DNA of 37,201 nucleotides from Rhodoferax sp. (GTDB lineage Bacteria; Pseudomonadota; Gammaproteobacteria; Burkholderiales; Burkholderiaceae_C), in contig NZ_JAQTWM010000025.1 of assembly GCF_028689305.1 (NCBI RefSeq), positions 1 to 37,201 on the forward strand, read 5' to 3'. The notes under the pieces were generated by a model, which worked only from the letters and a program-made list of their open reading frames with translations, was not told the origin of the DNA and made no database searches. Below, one piece after another: positions 1 to 8,664 of the stretch; position 1 is the first letter of the stretch, and every line of letters begins with the position of its first letter. The translations under genes were made by a program, and so were the position numbers.

Positions 1-509
1 GCGGACTCCACGGTTTCACACGAACGGTCAAACACGCGCATGTAACTCACCGGGCCCGAGGCGCTGCTCTGGGTGCTGCCGACCCAAGCGCCACGCGGGC
101 GGATGCGCGAAAAGTCGTACCCTACGCCGCCGCCGCGGCGCATGGTTTCAGCGGCTTCGGTCAGGGCGGTGTAGATACCGGGGTGCCCGTCTTCGATCTG
201 GGCGATGGAGTCGCCCACTGGCTGCACAAAACAATTGATCAGGGTGGCGGACAAATTGGTGCCAGCGGCAGACTGGATGCGTCCGGCGGGCAGGAACCCG
301 GCTTGCAGGGCGGCCAGAAACCTGGCTTCCCAGGTCTTTTGCACGTCAGCCTGCTCGACACTGGCCAAGGCCCGGGCAACCCGTTGGTTCACGTCCAATA
401 CAGTTTTTTCGGTGCCCTTGCTGTACTTTTCGATCAGCACTTCCTCGCTGATGGGCTGGGGTGCCAATGACGTGACTTTCTGGATGGATTCCGGGGCTTT
501 GGGGGTCAT
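1..509 (-). CDS. nrdJ: Adenosylcobalamin-dependent (class II) ribonucleotide reductase, N-terminal part
   Basis: Reading the minus strand from the ATG at 507-509 gives an open frame of 169 codons that runs off the left edge, so only the N-terminus is visible. It begins MTPKAPESIQ and contains FLPAGRIQSAAGT, a Cys in LINCFVQPVGDSI and the glycine-rich stretch MRRGGGVGYDFSRIRPRGAW. These are typical of the large class II reductases that make deoxyribonucleotides with adenosylcobalamin and need no oxygen for radical generation; the Cys in NCFV is the expected first active-site cysteine. A purine-rich AAGAGA lies about 7 bases before the ATG. The gene is divergent from nnrS across 281 bases holding candidate FNR-type and NrdR sites. 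An oxygen-independent reductase suits a nitrate-respiring cell. The family assignment is firm; the C-terminal zinc-binding region cannot be seen. Confidence 0.88.
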   Translation of the reverse strand, partial: MTPKAPESIQKVTSLAPQPISEEVLIEKYSKGTEKTVLDVNQRVARALASVEQADVQKTWEARFLAALQAGFLPAGRIQSAAGTNLSATLINCFVQPVGDSIAQIEDGHPGIYTALTEAAETMRRGGGVGYDFSRIRPRGAWVGSTQSSASGPVSYMRVFDRSCETVES

Positions 510-536
510 GGTGGTCTCTTTTGAAAAAGTGTGGCG

Positions 537-578
537 ATGCTAGATGGGTGATTTGGCCAAATCTTTGATCTGCTGCAA
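537..578 (-). promoter_or_regulatory. Candidate FNR/DNR-type promoter of nrdJ
   Basis: On the minus strand TTGCA-GCAG-ATCAA (565-578) has a perfect right half and a degenerate left half of the FNR consensus TTGAT-N4-ATCAA. If its centre (571.5) is at -41.5, transcription starts near 530. The expected -10 hexamer (542-537) then reads TAGCAT, four of six matches to TATAAT, and the leader is about 20 bases with a purine-rich ribosome site. The box is imperfect, so support comes mainly from the spacing. Confidence 0.45.
550..563. promoter_or_regulatory. 14-bp perfect palindrome in the nrdJ promoter spacer
   Basis: GATTTGGCCAAATC is a perfect 14-base palindrome. It lies between the candidate FNR-type box and the -10 hexamer predicted for nrdJ, where a bound protein would block polymerase. 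I do not recognise it as the site of a known regulator. Confidence 0.35.
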
Positions 579-604
579 TAGGTGTGCAATTAAACCAGCT
601 TTAA

Positions 605-620
605 ACACTATATGTGGGGC
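605..620 (-). promoter_or_regulatory. Candidate NrdR box upstream of nrdJ
   Basis: ACACTATATGTGG (605-617) matches the core of the NrdR box (acaCwAtATaTwGtgt), the site of the repressor of ribonucleotide reductase genes. NrdR boxes usually occur in pairs about three helical turns apart. A much weaker partner, CAATA inside 573-588, is centred 32 bases nearer the gene and overlaps the FNR-type box. Only the first site is convincing alone. Confidence 0.4.
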
Positions 621-742
621 TAAGTTGTTAAAAAATGTCTACCTATAGCGTTCGATATGGTCCTCGCTGAAGATCGTTTTCGCCCGCAAAGCAGTGCCCA
701 TGGGCATGTTGCGCTTCACTTTTTGAATCGGACCGGCACAAC

Positions 743-784
743 TTGACCCAGGTTAAGGTTGCGGCAGGCACTTCTTCTGACAAT
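743..784 (+). promoter_or_regulatory. FNR/DNR-type promoter of nnrS
   Basis: TTGAC-CCAG-GTTAA (743-756) fits the NNR/DNR variant of the FNR box (TTGAC-N4-GTCAA) with one mismatch. With its centre (749.5) at -41.5 the -10 hexamer at 779-784 reads GACAAT, four of six matches, and the start of transcription falls at 791, on the A of the ATG. An nnrS gene behind such a box is expected, because NnrS is a classic member of NO-responsive regulons. Confidence 0.65.
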
Positions 785-790
785 GGCGGC

Positions 791-2005
791 ATGTCTTCCA
801 TCAAAACCGAATCACTCCCCCTTTTTTCTGACGCCGGGGCGGCCATCAACCAGCCGCAAGGCTGGCCATTCCTGCGCCTGGGTTTTCGCCCGTTTTATGT
901 GGCCGGTGCCCTGGCGGCGGCGCTGCTGGTGCCGCTTTGGCTGGTGCTGTTTCTGGGCGCTACACCATTTACTCCGGCGGTACCGGCCTTGTTGTGGCAT
1001 GCGCACGAGATGCTGTTTGGCTTCGCCGTGGCGGTCATCATCGGCTTTTTAATGACCGCTGGCAAGAATTGGACCGGTCTGGCCACCCCGCGTGGCCCGT
1101 TGTTGGGCGCACTGGCGCTTCTGTGGCTGGCAGCCCGGCTGGCGGCGCTGGGCAGTTCGGCCCTGCTGTATGCCTTGCTGGATGTGGCGTTGTTGCCGCT
1201 GGTGGCCTTGATCTTTACCCGCCTGTTATGGCGCGCCAAAAACCGCCGGAATCTGCCATTGGCAGGCATTCTGATGGCCCTGGCTACAGCCAACGCGGTG
1301 TTCCATCTGGCGGCGGCCGGCATGCTGGCTGTGTCTGCGCTGGTACCTCTGTATGCCGGCCTGGCCCTGATCATCATGATCGAATGCGTGATAGCCGGGC
1401 GTGTCATTCCGGCGTTCACCATGGCGGCCAATCCGGGGCTTCGCCTGGAGGCCTCCAGCACGGTCGAGCGCTGGACGCTGGGCCTGAGCGCGCTGGGTTT
1501 GTTGCTGTGGGTGGTTTTCCCAGCGAGCTGGTTCAGCGCCGGCGCGCTGCTGGCAGCCAGCGGGCTGCACGGTCGGCGGCTTGGTGGCTGGCAACCCGGC
1601 AAAGCGCGGGGTCGACCCATTTTGTGGATCTTGCACGCCGCCTACGCCTGGATTCCCGTCGGGTTGTTTCTGCTGGCATTGGCGCAAATGGGCTGGGTGG
1701 CAGCCACGGTGGGGATTCACGCGCTGGCGTTGGGGGCCACCGGCGGGTTGATCATCGGCATGATGACTCGCACCGCGCGTGGGCACACGGGTCGCCCATT
1801 GGCGGTATCGCGCACCGAAGTGCTGGCCTATGGCCTGGTGATGTTGGCGGCGTTGGTTCGCGTTGGCGCGTCACTGTTGCCGACGCCGTTGTATCCAGGC
1901 TTGCTGGTGCTGGCTGCAACCGCCTGGAGCTTGGCGTTTGCCATCTACTTGTGGCAATACACCCCCTGGCTGATGCAGACCCGGCTGGATGGCAAGGACG
2001 GCTGA
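791..2005 (+). CDS. nnrS: NnrS family haem-copper membrane protein
   Basis: The 404-residue product is a polytopic membrane protein. The N-terminal WPFLRLGFRPFYVAGALAA, the HAHEMLFGFAVAVIIGFL segment with conserved histidines, and the later GRVIPAFT and MTRTARGHTGRPL motifs are hallmarks of NnrS. This haem- and copper-containing inner-membrane protein relieves nitric oxide stress during denitrification. A TTG at 743 would extend the frame by 16 codons but lies inside the regulator box, so the ATG at 791 is preferred even though no Shine-Dalgarno sequence precedes it. The neighbour on the left, nrdJ, is divergent; the gene ends before repeat copy 1. NnrS lowers NO toxicity, so it complements the nitrate reductase genes about 8 kb away. 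Confidence 0.88.
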   Translation: MSSIKTESLPLFSDAGAAINQPQGWPFLRLGFRPFYVAGALAAALLVPLWLVLFLGATPFTPAVPALLWHAHEMLFGFAVAVIIGFLMTAGKNWTGLATPRGPLLGALALLWLAARLAALGSSALLYALLDVALLPLVALIFTRLLWRAKNRRNLPLAGILMALATANAVFHLAAAGMLAVSALVPLYAGLALIIMIECVIAGRVIPAFTMAANPGLRLEASSTVERWTLGLSALGLLLWVVFPASWFSAGALLAASGLHGRRLGGWQPGKARGRPILWILHAAYAWIPVGLFLLALAQMGWVAATVGIHALALGATGGLIIGMMTRTARGHTGRPLAVSRTEVLAYGLVMLAALVRVGASLLPTPLYPGLLVLAATAWSLAFAIYLWQYTPWLMQTRLDGKDG

Positions 2006-2028
2006 GTCCGCTGTTTCATAAGTAAAAT

Positions 2029-2080
2029 TGGCCTCTAGCCCGGATAATATATGCCTGTATAGCTATCAAATATATAGTGT
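2029..2080 (+). repeat. Intergenic repeat, copy 1 (GGCCTCTAGCCC-N20-GCTATCA family)
   Basis: This copy lies in the convergent gap between nnrS and the LysR gene. It has GGCCTCTAGCCC, exactly 20 variable bases, then GCTATCA opening a short hairpin (CTAT-N7-ATAG). Read on the minus strand it is 3' of the LysR gene and ends GGGCTAGAGGCC followed by AATTTTA, which looks like a small terminator stem plus U tract. Three more copies are at 9961, 19541 and 35949. Confidence 0.8.
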
Positions 2081-2166
2081 TCATTGGCGATGATCGGCAC
2101 CAGATCTGCCAAGCAGACGCAGGGTTTGGCAACGGTACTTTGTCTCCTGGTGTTGCCGCGCCGCCA

Positions 2167-3090
2167 TCAGGCCGGCACCTGTGCCAAGGCCGTTTGCAGC
2201 ATGTTGATGAACACCCGTGTTTTGGCTGGCATCAGCCGGCGCTCCGGGAAGACCGCCCAGGCGGTATCACTGGGCAAACACCAGTCCGCCAACACCCGCC
2301 GCAGCGTTCCGCGGCGAACCTCCGGTGCGGCAAAGTAATCGGGCACGGCGGCAATGCCGGCACCGGCGCAAGCCAGTTTGATCAACAACTCGGGCGAATT
2401 GGCGCTGGCGCGGCCAGGTGCCAGACCTTGCCAATGGGTGTCACCTTGTACCAGCGACCAACTGGCTGGCACGTCATTGCCCTGCAGCATCCTGATGGCC
2501 TCAAACCTGGCCAAGTCATCAGGCACCCCGGGTTCACCATGGTCGGCCAGGTAACTGGGCGCTGCATACAGCCCGATCGGGAACACCGCCAGTTTGCGCG
2601 CCACCAGCATGGCATCGTCGGGCAAGGCACCCAGGCGCACTGCCACATCAAACCCCTCACCCAGCAGGTCCACCCGGCGTGGCGACAAATCCAGCGCCAG
2701 CTCGATGGCCGGATACAAGGCCACGAACGCTGCCAGCGTGTCGGCCAGCAGCAGATTGGCAAAATCACTCGGCATGGAAACCCGCAAGCGTCCGCTGGGG
2801 GTGGCCTGACGGCGCTCGCGCAGGGCGGTGACGGCTTGCACCTCTGCGGCCACCTGGCGTGCGTGCTCCAGCAATTGCAGGCCAAACTCAGTCAGCGTCT
2901 GGCGTCGGGTGGTGCGCAACAGCAGTTTTTCGCCAAGTTGCTGCTCCAGGGCCGCCAGCCGGCGTGACACGGTTGACTTGGGTAAACCGGACTTTTCCGC
3001 TGCCCGGCTGAAACTGCCCAACTCGGCCACACGGGCAAAAATGAGCAAGTCGTTCGGGTCAACCGGGATTTGAAGGGATGATTGTTCCAT
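2167..3090 (-). CDS. LysR family transcriptional regulator
   Basis: The 307-residue protein has a winged helix-turn-helix at about residues 13-72 (FARVAELGSFSRAAEKSGLPKSTVSRRLAALEQQ is the diagnostic region) and a LysR substrate-binding domain from about residue 95 to the end. The subtype resembles the large LysR group with the QATPSGRLRVSMPSDF linker. It is divergent from the pirin gene with 108 bases between starts, an arrangement usual for LysR regulators that control their neighbour, so the pirin gene is the likely target. The inducer cannot be predicted. The start ATG overlaps one arm of an inverted repeat (3081-3102), which suggests autoregulation. Confidence 0.9.
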   Translation of the reverse strand: MEQSSLQIPVDPNDLLIFARVAELGSFSRAAEKSGLPKSTVSRRLAALEQQLGEKLLLRTTRRQTLTEFGLQLLEHARQVAAEVQAVTALRERRQATPSGRLRVSMPSDFANLLLADTLAAFVALYPAIELALDLSPRRVDLLGEGFDVAVRLGALPDDAMLVARKLAVFPIGLYAAPSYLADHGEPGVPDDLARFEAIRMLQGNDVPASWSLVQGDTHWQGLAPGRASANSPELLIKLACAGAGIAAVPDYFAAPEVRRGTLRRVLADWCLPSDTAWAVFPERRLMPAKTRVFINMLQTALAQVPA

Positions 3091-3102
3091 TTTAAGAACA
3101 AT
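3081..3102. promoter_or_regulatory. Inverted repeat at the LysR start, candidate operator
   Basis: ATTGTTC-N8-GAACAAT is a perfect 7-base-arm inverted repeat containing a T-N11-A pattern like LysR sites. It covers the LysR start codon and faces the divergent pirin promoter. A second, imperfect dyad (TTATCC-N6-GGTAA, 3104-3120) follows. Binding of the neighbouring LysR protein is inferred. Confidence 0.4.
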
Positions 3103-3198
3103 GTTATCCAGTTTTGGTAATTTTCAAATAGATTGTTGTGGAATAGAGTTCATCCATCGCGATTTTTTATTCAACCCATTGCTGAAAAGGAGCCCATC

Positions 3199-4083
3199 AT
3201 GTCCACCTCCCTTCAAAACGACCCCACCGTGGCCCTGTCTCGCACAGTGGAGCGGCTGGTTGCCGGCCAAGCGACCTCGGACGGCGCCGGCGTCAAGCTC
3301 ACCCGGGTACTGACACACCAGCTGCAGCATCGGCTCGACCCCTTTTTGATGCTGGATGCGTTTGGCAGCGACAGGCCCGATGACTACATTGCCGGTTTTC
3401 CTGACCATCCACACCGTGGTTTTGAAACTGTGACCTACATGATTGCCGGGCGCATGCTGCACCGCGACAGCGCTGGGCATGAAGGCCTGCTGGAAAACGG
3501 CGGTGTCCAGTGGATGACGGCGGGCAAGGGGGTCATCCACTCAGAAATCCCGCAGCAGGAAGAAGGTGTGATGGAGGGTTTTCAACTCTGGCTCAATCTG
3601 CCTGGGCGCGACAAGATGGTCAAGCCCTGGTACCAGGACTTCAAGGCCGATGAACTCCCGAAGCTGGTGACAGCGCAGGGGGTGAGCGTGACCGTGATTG
3701 CAGGTGAAGCCCGTGGTGTGACCGGTGCTGTGACGCGTGATGCCACGCAGCCCCTGTATCTGGATATCCACCTGCCCGCGGGTGCACGGTTTGCTCAAAC
3801 ACTGGCGGCGGGGCACAACGCGTTTGTGTATGTGTATCGGGGTGAAGTCAGCATCGCCGGCCAGGCGGTTCCGGTACAGCGCATGGCCATCCTGGCCAAT
3901 GAGGCGCAGGCTGACGGTGTGGTGATCGAGGCCGGTGTGGAGGCCCGGGTGCTGCTGGTTGCCGGCAAGCCGCTGAAAGAGCCGATTGTTCAGTACGGCC
4001 CCTTTGTGATGAACTCGCAGGACGAGATTTATCAGGCCCTGAGTGACTTCCGTGATGGGCGGCTGGGTGAAACGGCCCGTTGA
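3199..4083 (+). CDS. Pirin family protein
   Basis: The 294-residue product has the bicupin layout of pirins. The N-terminal cupin carries the metal-ligand region HPHRGFETVTYMIAGRMLHRDS followed by GGVQWMTAGKGVIHSE, giving the three histidines and a glutamate expected around the metal. The C-terminal pirin domain starts near residue 180. Bacterial pirins include quercetinase-like dioxygenases and proteins binding metabolic enzymes; the substrate cannot be read from the sequence. AAAAGGAG lies six bases before the ATG at 3199, which is preferred over an upstream in-frame start at 3133. The gene is divergent from the LysR regulator and followed by a GC-rich hairpin. Confidence 0.9.
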   Translation: MSTSLQNDPTVALSRTVERLVAGQATSDGAGVKLTRVLTHQLQHRLDPFLMLDAFGSDRPDDYIAGFPDHPHRGFETVTYMIAGRMLHRDSAGHEGLLENGGVQWMTAGKGVIHSEIPQQEEGVMEGFQLWLNLPGRDKMVKPWYQDFKADELPKLVTAQGVSVTVIAGEARGVTGAVTRDATQPLYLDIHLPAGARFAQTLAAGHNAFVYVYRGEVSIAGQAVPVQRMAILANEAQADGVVIEAGVEARVLLVAGKPLKEPIVQYGPFVMNSQDEIYQALSDFRDGRLGETAR

Positions 4084-4093
4084 TCTGTCAAGA

Positions 4094-4113
4094 CGCGGCC
4101 GGTGCCGGCCGCG
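4094..4113 (+). terminator. GC-rich hairpin after the pirin gene
   Basis: A perfect 9-base inverted repeat (CGCGGCCGG, loop TG, CCGGCCGCG) begins 10 bases after the pirin stop. No U tract follows, so it may slow polymerase or protect the 3' end rather than act as a full intrinsic terminator. A possible -10 hexamer TAATAT for the next operon follows at 4140-4145, without a clear -35. Confidence 0.4.
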
Positions 4114-4232
4114 ACAACCGGACCTGAGCTGACGGGGTGTAATATGGCTCAGGCGGCATGGCCCCTGCGGCGCATCAGGCCTGGTCCGGTGCCCTGGGGC
4201 CACTGGCCGCCGGAGAGAAAAAGAGGTGACCT

Positions 4233-4991
4233 TTGCAGCACACGCCAGGTTCTTTCAGCGATGTATCGGTCGGGTCGGATGGCCCGCCGGGTGCTGTTTT
4301 CCTGCTGCAACAAGTGTCCAAGGTCTATCGCATGGGCGAATCCGAAGTCCATGCGCTGTGCGACATCAACCTTGAACTTTTTCCCGGCGAATTCGTGGTG
4401 CTGCTGGGGGCCTCTGGCAGTGGCAAATCAACCTTGTTGAACATTCTGGGCGGTTTGGACCGGCCGACCTCGGGTGAAGTGCATTACCGTGACCATGACC
4501 TGACTGCTGCGCCGGCGGCAGAGCTGACACGTTTTCGCCGTGAGCACGTTGGTTTTGTGTTCCAGTTCTACAACCTGATTCCCAGTCTCACGGCCTTTGA
4601 AAACGTGGCCCTGGTGACTGAGATTGCCGATGCCCCCATGAATGCCGATGAGGCACTGGCACTGGTGGACATGGCCGAGCGGCGAGATCACTTTCCTTCG
4701 CAGCTCTCCGGTGGTGAACAGCAGCGTGTGGCGATTGCCCGCGCTGTGGCCAAGCGGCCCGATGTGCTGCTGTGTGACGAACCCACCGGCGCGTTGGACT
4801 ACGCCACCGGCAAGCTGGTGCTGTCGGTGCTGCAGCGCGTCAACCAGGAACTGGGCACGATCACCGTGGTCATCACCCACAATGCCGCCATCGCGGCGCT
4901 GGCCGATCGGGTGATCCGTATCAGCAGCGGCCGTATTGTGGACATCCAGCGCAACGCCACCAAGGTGACGCCGGACGAGATCTCATGGTGA
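4233..4991 (+). CDS. ABC exporter ATP-binding subunit (MacB/LolD type)
   Basis: The 252-residue protein is a complete ABC ATPase: Walker [10 protein letters not shown] (residues 59-67), Q-loop in [18 protein letters not shown], signature LSGGEQQ (158-164), Walker B VLLCDEP (178-184) and the switch histidine in VVITHNA. The [14 protein letters not shown] stretch is typical of the LolD/MacB/FtsE branch, which couples ATP hydrolysis to FtsX-type permeases. The start is a TTG preceded by AGAGGTGA; no in-frame ATG lies before the first strand. Its end overlaps the permease start by seven bases (ATGGTGA), indicating translational coupling. With the permease and adaptor it forms a type VII-like export or mechanotransmission system at the inner membrane. 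The substrate is unknown. Confidence 0.9.
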   Translation: MQHTPGSFSDVSVGSDGPPGAVFLLQQVSKVYRMGESEVHALCDINLELFPGEFVVLLGASGSGKSTLLNILGGLDRPTSGEVHYRDHDLTAAPAAELTRFRREHVGFVFQFYNLIPSLTAFENVALVTEIADAPMNADEALALVDMAERRDHFPSQLSGGEQQRVAIARAVAKRPDVLLCDEPTGALDYATGKLVLSVLQRVNQELGTITVVITHNAAIAALADRVIRISSGRIVDIQRNATKVTPDEISW

Positions 4992-7351
4992 CCATGCTCA
5001 ACCGCATGTTGTGGCGCGACCTCTGGCACCTGCGTGGCCAAGTTGTGGCGGCGGCACTGGTGGTGGCCTGTGGCATTGCGATCCTGGTGGCGACACAGGG
5101 TACCTACCGGTCCTTGCTGATGGCGCGGGATGACTATTACCTGACCCATCGCCTGGCCGACGTCTTTGCCCACCTCAAACGGGCGCCCGAAGCGCTGGCC
5201 GAAGAGGTACGGCAGTTGCCGGGTGTGGCCCAAGTGCGTACCCGCATTGTGGTTGACGTTTCGGTGGATGTGCCGGGCCTGACCGAGCCCGCCGTCGCCC
5301 GGCTGGTGTCGGTGCCGGGCGAACGCACGTCCATGCTCAACGACCTGCAGATCGTGCGTGGCCGTTACATCGACGCTGGGGCGACGGACCAGGTCCTGAT
5401 CAGCGAGGCATTTGCCAAGGCCAACCAGCTTGACGTGGGCCACAAGCTGGGCGCCTTGCTGCATGGGCGCTGGAAAGAGCTGGTGATTGTTGGCATTGCC
5501 CTGTCTCCCGAGTTTGTTTATGAAGTAGGCAGCGGCATGTTGTTCCCGGACAACCAACGCTTTGGTGTCATGTGGATGGACCGGCAGGCCCTGGCCCCTG
5601 CATTCGACATGCAGGGGGCGTTCAACGATCTGGCGCTGTCGCTGGCCGCCGGCGCCAGCGAGCGTGAGGTGGTGGCGGCGCTGGACACCCTGCTGCGGCG
5701 TTATGGAGGCCTGAGTGCCTATGGTCGCGCCGAGCAGTTGTCACACCGTTTCCTGACCGATGAACTGGGTGAGCTTGAGGTCATGACCACCACCATCCCA
5801 AGCCTGTTCCTGGCGGTGTCCGCCTTCCTGCTGTACGTGGTGTTGTCCCGCCTGATTGCCACCCAGCGCACGCAGATTGGTCTGCTCAAGGCCTTTGGTT
5901 ACACCGACCTGCGTGTCGGGCTGCATTACCTCTACCTGGCGCTGGCCACGGTGCTGATGGGCTTGGTGCTGGCCTTGCCGCTGGGCATTGTCCTGGGGGG
6001 GCTGTTTGTGGATGTCTATCGTGATTATTTCCACTTTCCGCGCCTGCGGCTGCTGGTGGACCCGGGCCTGCTGTTGATGGCCAGCATCGTCAGTCTGGCA
6101 GCGGGGAGTGTGGGGGCCTTGGTGGCGGTGCGCCGGGCGGTTGGGCTGGCGCAAGCCGAGGCCATGCGGCCCGAGCCGCCGGCGGCGTTTCATGCCGGTG
6201 CACCCGCCCTGGGCGGATGGGTGAGCCGGCTGCCGGCCTCGCTGCGCATGATCCTGCGTCATCTGGTGCGCCGGCCGTGGCGGGCGTTGCTGTCGGTGCT
6301 GGGGATGGCCTTTGCCATCGGCCTGATGGTGGTGGGACGTTTTGCCATCGATGCCCCCAACCACATGCTGGCGGTCCAGTTCAACGAGGTACAGCGCGAT
6401 GATGTCACCGTGCTCTACAACGAACCCCGCGGACCGGCAGCGGGCATGGCCCTGGCCAAGATGGACGGCGTGATTCAGGCCGAGCCGTTTCGGTTGCTGC
6501 CGGCCTGGCTGCGCCACGGGCATCGAAGCAAACGCATCGACGTGACGGGGTTAGTGTCCGGCCACGAGCTGCGGCGCCTGCTGGATGCGCAGCTGCGGCC
6601 GGTTGAGTTGCCGCCGCAAGGGCTGGTGCTGACGAAAAAACTGGCGCAGATGCTGGATCTGGCACCGGGTGATCTGGTCACGATGGAGGTGCTGGAAGGC
6701 ACCCGCCCGGTGCTGCAAGTGCCGGTGGTGGGGCTGGTGGATGAAATGCTGGGTCTGGGCGCTTACATGGATGCGTTCGCGCTGGCACGCCTGCTTGGGG
6801 AAGAAAACACCAGCTCGGGTGCCTACCTGCGTATCCAGGCCGACGCGGCACCCGGGCTTTATGCCCGCCTGAAGCGCATGCCGGTGGTGGCCGGGGTGGC
6901 AGCACGGGCAGCCGTGCAGCGGAGCATGCGCGAGACGATGGACCGGGCGTTCTTTTTTTTCAGCGCGGTGCTGGTGCTGTTTTCGTGTGTGATCATTGCT
7001 GGCATGGTCTACAACAGTGCGCGCATCGCCTTGTCGGAGCGGGGCAACGAACTGGCCAGTCTGGCCGTGCTGGGTTTCACCCAGCGTGAGGTGAGCTTTC
7101 TGCTGCTGGGGGAGCAGGTGCTGCTGCTGTTGGCCGCGATGCCGGTCGGCCTGGGGTTGGGGTATGGTTTGTGCGCCTTGCTGGTGCCGATGTTTGACCG
7201 CGAGCTGTTTCGGGTGCCGCTGGTGATCGGGGCGTGGTCCTACTTCTACCCGGTGTTGGCAGCGGCGGTGGCCTCGGGTCTGTCCGGCCTGCTGGTGGCG
7301 CGAAGAATCCGCAGCCTGGACCTCATCGCGGTGCTCAAGACGCGTGAATGA
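4985..7351 (+). CDS. ABC transporter permease, double FtsX domain
   Basis: This 788-residue inner-membrane protein starts with a transmembrane segment (about residues 18-36), a periplasmic domain to about 255, then an FtsX domain (about 262-385, containing [15 protein letters not shown]). A second segment near residues 430-450, another periplasmic domain and a C-terminal FtsX domain (about 655-785, with [16 protein letters not shown]) follow. The duplicated long form resembles permeases of the MacB/LolCE class. It overlaps the ATPase gene and is followed 13 bases later by the adaptor gene. These proteins usually move lipoproteins, antibiotics or peptides, or transmit force across the periplasm; which applies here is not shown. 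Confidence 0.9.
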   Translation: MVTMLNRMLWRDLWHLRGQVVAAALVVACGIAILVATQGTYRSLLMARDDYYLTHRLADVFAHLKRAPEALAEEVRQLPGVAQVRTRIVVDVSVDVPGLTEPAVARLVSVPGERTSMLNDLQIVRGRYIDAGATDQVLISEAFAKANQLDVGHKLGALLHGRWKELVIVGIALSPEFVYEVGSGMLFPDNQRFGVMWMDRQALAPAFDMQGAFNDLALSLAAGASEREVVAALDTLLRRYGGLSAYGRAEQLSHRFLTDELGELEVMTTTIPSLFLAVSAFLLYVVLSRLIATQRTQIGLLKAFGYTDLRVGLHYLYLALATVLMGLVLALPLGIVLGGLFVDVYRDYFHFPRLRLLVDPGLLLMASIVSLAAGSVGALVAVRRAVGLAQAEAMRPEPPAAFHAGAPALGGWVSRLPASLRMILRHLVRRPWRALLSVLGMAFAIGLMVVGRFAIDAPNHMLAVQFNEVQRDDVTVLYNEPRGPAAGMALAKMDGVIQAEPFRLLPAWLRHGHRSKRIDVTGLVSGHELRRLLDAQLRPVELPPQGLVLTKKLAQMLDLAPGDLVTMEVLEGTRPVLQVPVVGLVDEMLGLGAYMDAFALARLLGEENTSSGAYLRIQADAAPGLYARLKRMPVVAGVAARAAVQRSMRETMDRAFFFFSAVLVLFSCVIIAGMVYNSARIALSERGNELASLAVLGFTQREVSFLLLGEQVLLLLAAMPVGLGLGYGLCALLVPMFDRELFRVPLVIGAWSYFYPVLAAAVASGLSGLLVARRIRSLDLIAVLKTRE

Positions 7352-7364
7352 CATGGAGTAGCGC

Positions 7365-8543
7365 ATGGTTTCAAAACGAATTCTTTGGACCGCCCTTGGC
7401 GTGATCGTGGTGGCTGCCGTGATCTACGGCCTGTTGCCGGACCCGCTGGAGGTGGATACCGCTGAGGTGCAGGTCGGCGCGATGCAGGTCACGGTGGATG
7501 ACCAGGGTGAAACACGCAGTCATGACCGCTTTGTGCTGTCGGCACCTGTGGCTGGACGGCTGTTGCGCATTGAGCTGCACGATGGTGATGCGGTGGCCGA
7601 AAACCAGTTGCTGGCCCAAATTGCGCCGTTGCCGCTGTCCCGGCGCGAGCACGGCGAGATCACGGCGCGTGTGGCGTCGGCCGAGGCGGTGGCACGCGAG
7701 GCCGAACAGCGTGTGCAACGTGCGGACGCGGACTGGGCGCAGGCACGGCGCGAGTTGACGCGGGTGAGCCGACTGGTCCAGGATGGTTTCGTCGCGCCGC
7801 AGGCGGCCGAGCAGGCGCGCAATCTGGAGGTCACTGCGGCCAGTGAACTGGAGGCCGCGCGTTTTCGCGTCCGGGCGGCGGCGGCTGATGTGAAGGTTGC
7901 CAAGGCAGGCCTGAGCGCCATGGGGCCGACGGGTCGTGGCGCGGGCGGGTTGGTGCCTGTGCTTGCGCCGATGGCGGGGCGGGTGCTGCGTGTTCCCGAC
8001 CCGAGTGAACGGGTGGTCGCCGCTGGCACGCCCTTGCTGACGATCGGCAACCTGGGGGGGCTGGAAATCGTGGTTGAAATGTTGTCCTCCGAGGCGGTCA
8101 AGGTTGCGCCCGGCATGCCGGTGTTGATTGACGGTTGGGGCGGGGATCGGGTGCTGCGCGCCAAGGTGCGCCGGGTGGAGTCCTACGCTGTGACCAAGGT
8201 CTCGGCGCTGGGCATCGAGGAAAAACGTGTCAATGTCATCGCGGATTTTGTCGATCCGCCCGGGCCGATGGGAGACGGCTTTCGGGTGACCGCGCGCATT
8301 GTCATCTGGCAGGCCGACAAGGTGCTGAAGGTGCCGGCAAGCGCACTGTTTCGTTGCGGCCAAGCGTGGTGTGTTTTTGTGATGGAGTCAGGGCATGCCC
8401 GGCGGCGTCAGATAGAGGTAGGCCATCGCAACCTGATTGAGGCTGAGGTCTTGCACGGACTCATCGCCGGGGCGCAGGTGATTCGTTACCCGGGTAATGA
8501 GGTCAACGACGGCCTGCGGGTGCAGCAGCGCGAGCGGCTTTGA
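7365..8543 (+). CDS. HlyD/MacA-like periplasmic adaptor (membrane fusion protein)
   Basis: The 392-residue product has one N-terminal anchor (about residues 5-24). A biotinyl-lipoyl-like half motif (SAPVAGRLLRIELHDGDAV), an alpha-helical hairpin with many A/E/R residues (about 95-185), the second lipoyl half (VLAPMAGRVLRV) and beta-barrel and membrane-proximal domains follow. This order is that of adaptors which link an inner-membrane pump to an outer-membrane channel. It is the last gene of the ATPase-permease-adaptor operon, and GGAG precedes its ATG. No TolC-type outer-membrane gene lies in the window, so the complex would borrow one or work without it. Confidence 0.88.
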   Translation: MVSKRILWTALGVIVVAAVIYGLLPDPLEVDTAEVQVGAMQVTVDDQGETRSHDRFVLSAPVAGRLLRIELHDGDAVAENQLLAQIAPLPLSRREHGEITARVASAEAVAREAEQRVQRADADWAQARRELTRVSRLVQDGFVAPQAAEQARNLEVTAASELEAARFRVRAAAADVKVAKAGLSAMGPTGRGAGGLVPVLAPMAGRVLRVPDPSERVVAAGTPLLTIGNLGGLEIVVEMLSSEAVKVAPGMPVLIDGWGGDRVLRAKVRRVESYAVTKVSALGIEEKRVNVIADFVDPPGPMGDGFRVTARIVIWQADKVLKVPASALFRCGQAWCVFVMESGHARRRQIEVGHRNLIEAEVLHGLIAGAQVIRYPGNEVNDGLRVQQRERL

Positions 8544-8612
8544 GGTGCCGCGAGTGGGGGCAGCTGTTTGTCCAGCCGGGGCATCCATCGCCAAACGCAG
8601 ATCGCCAGCCTG

Positions 8613-8654
8613 TTGATTTTGATCAACTGTTTGTCGCTGTGGTGTGAGTAAGAT
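8613..8654 (+). promoter_or_regulatory. Perfect-consensus FNR/DNR-type promoter
   Basis: TTGAT-TTTG-ATCAA (8613-8626) matches the FNR/ANR consensus at every defined base. With its centre (8619.5) at -41.5, the start falls at 8661 and the -10 hexamer at 8649-8654 reads TAAGAT, five of six matches to TATAAT. This is a textbook class II FNR promoter. Its transcript would cover two small ORFs and the DUF1631 gene. Confidence 0.8.
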
Positions 8655-8664
8655 GCGCGGCCAT

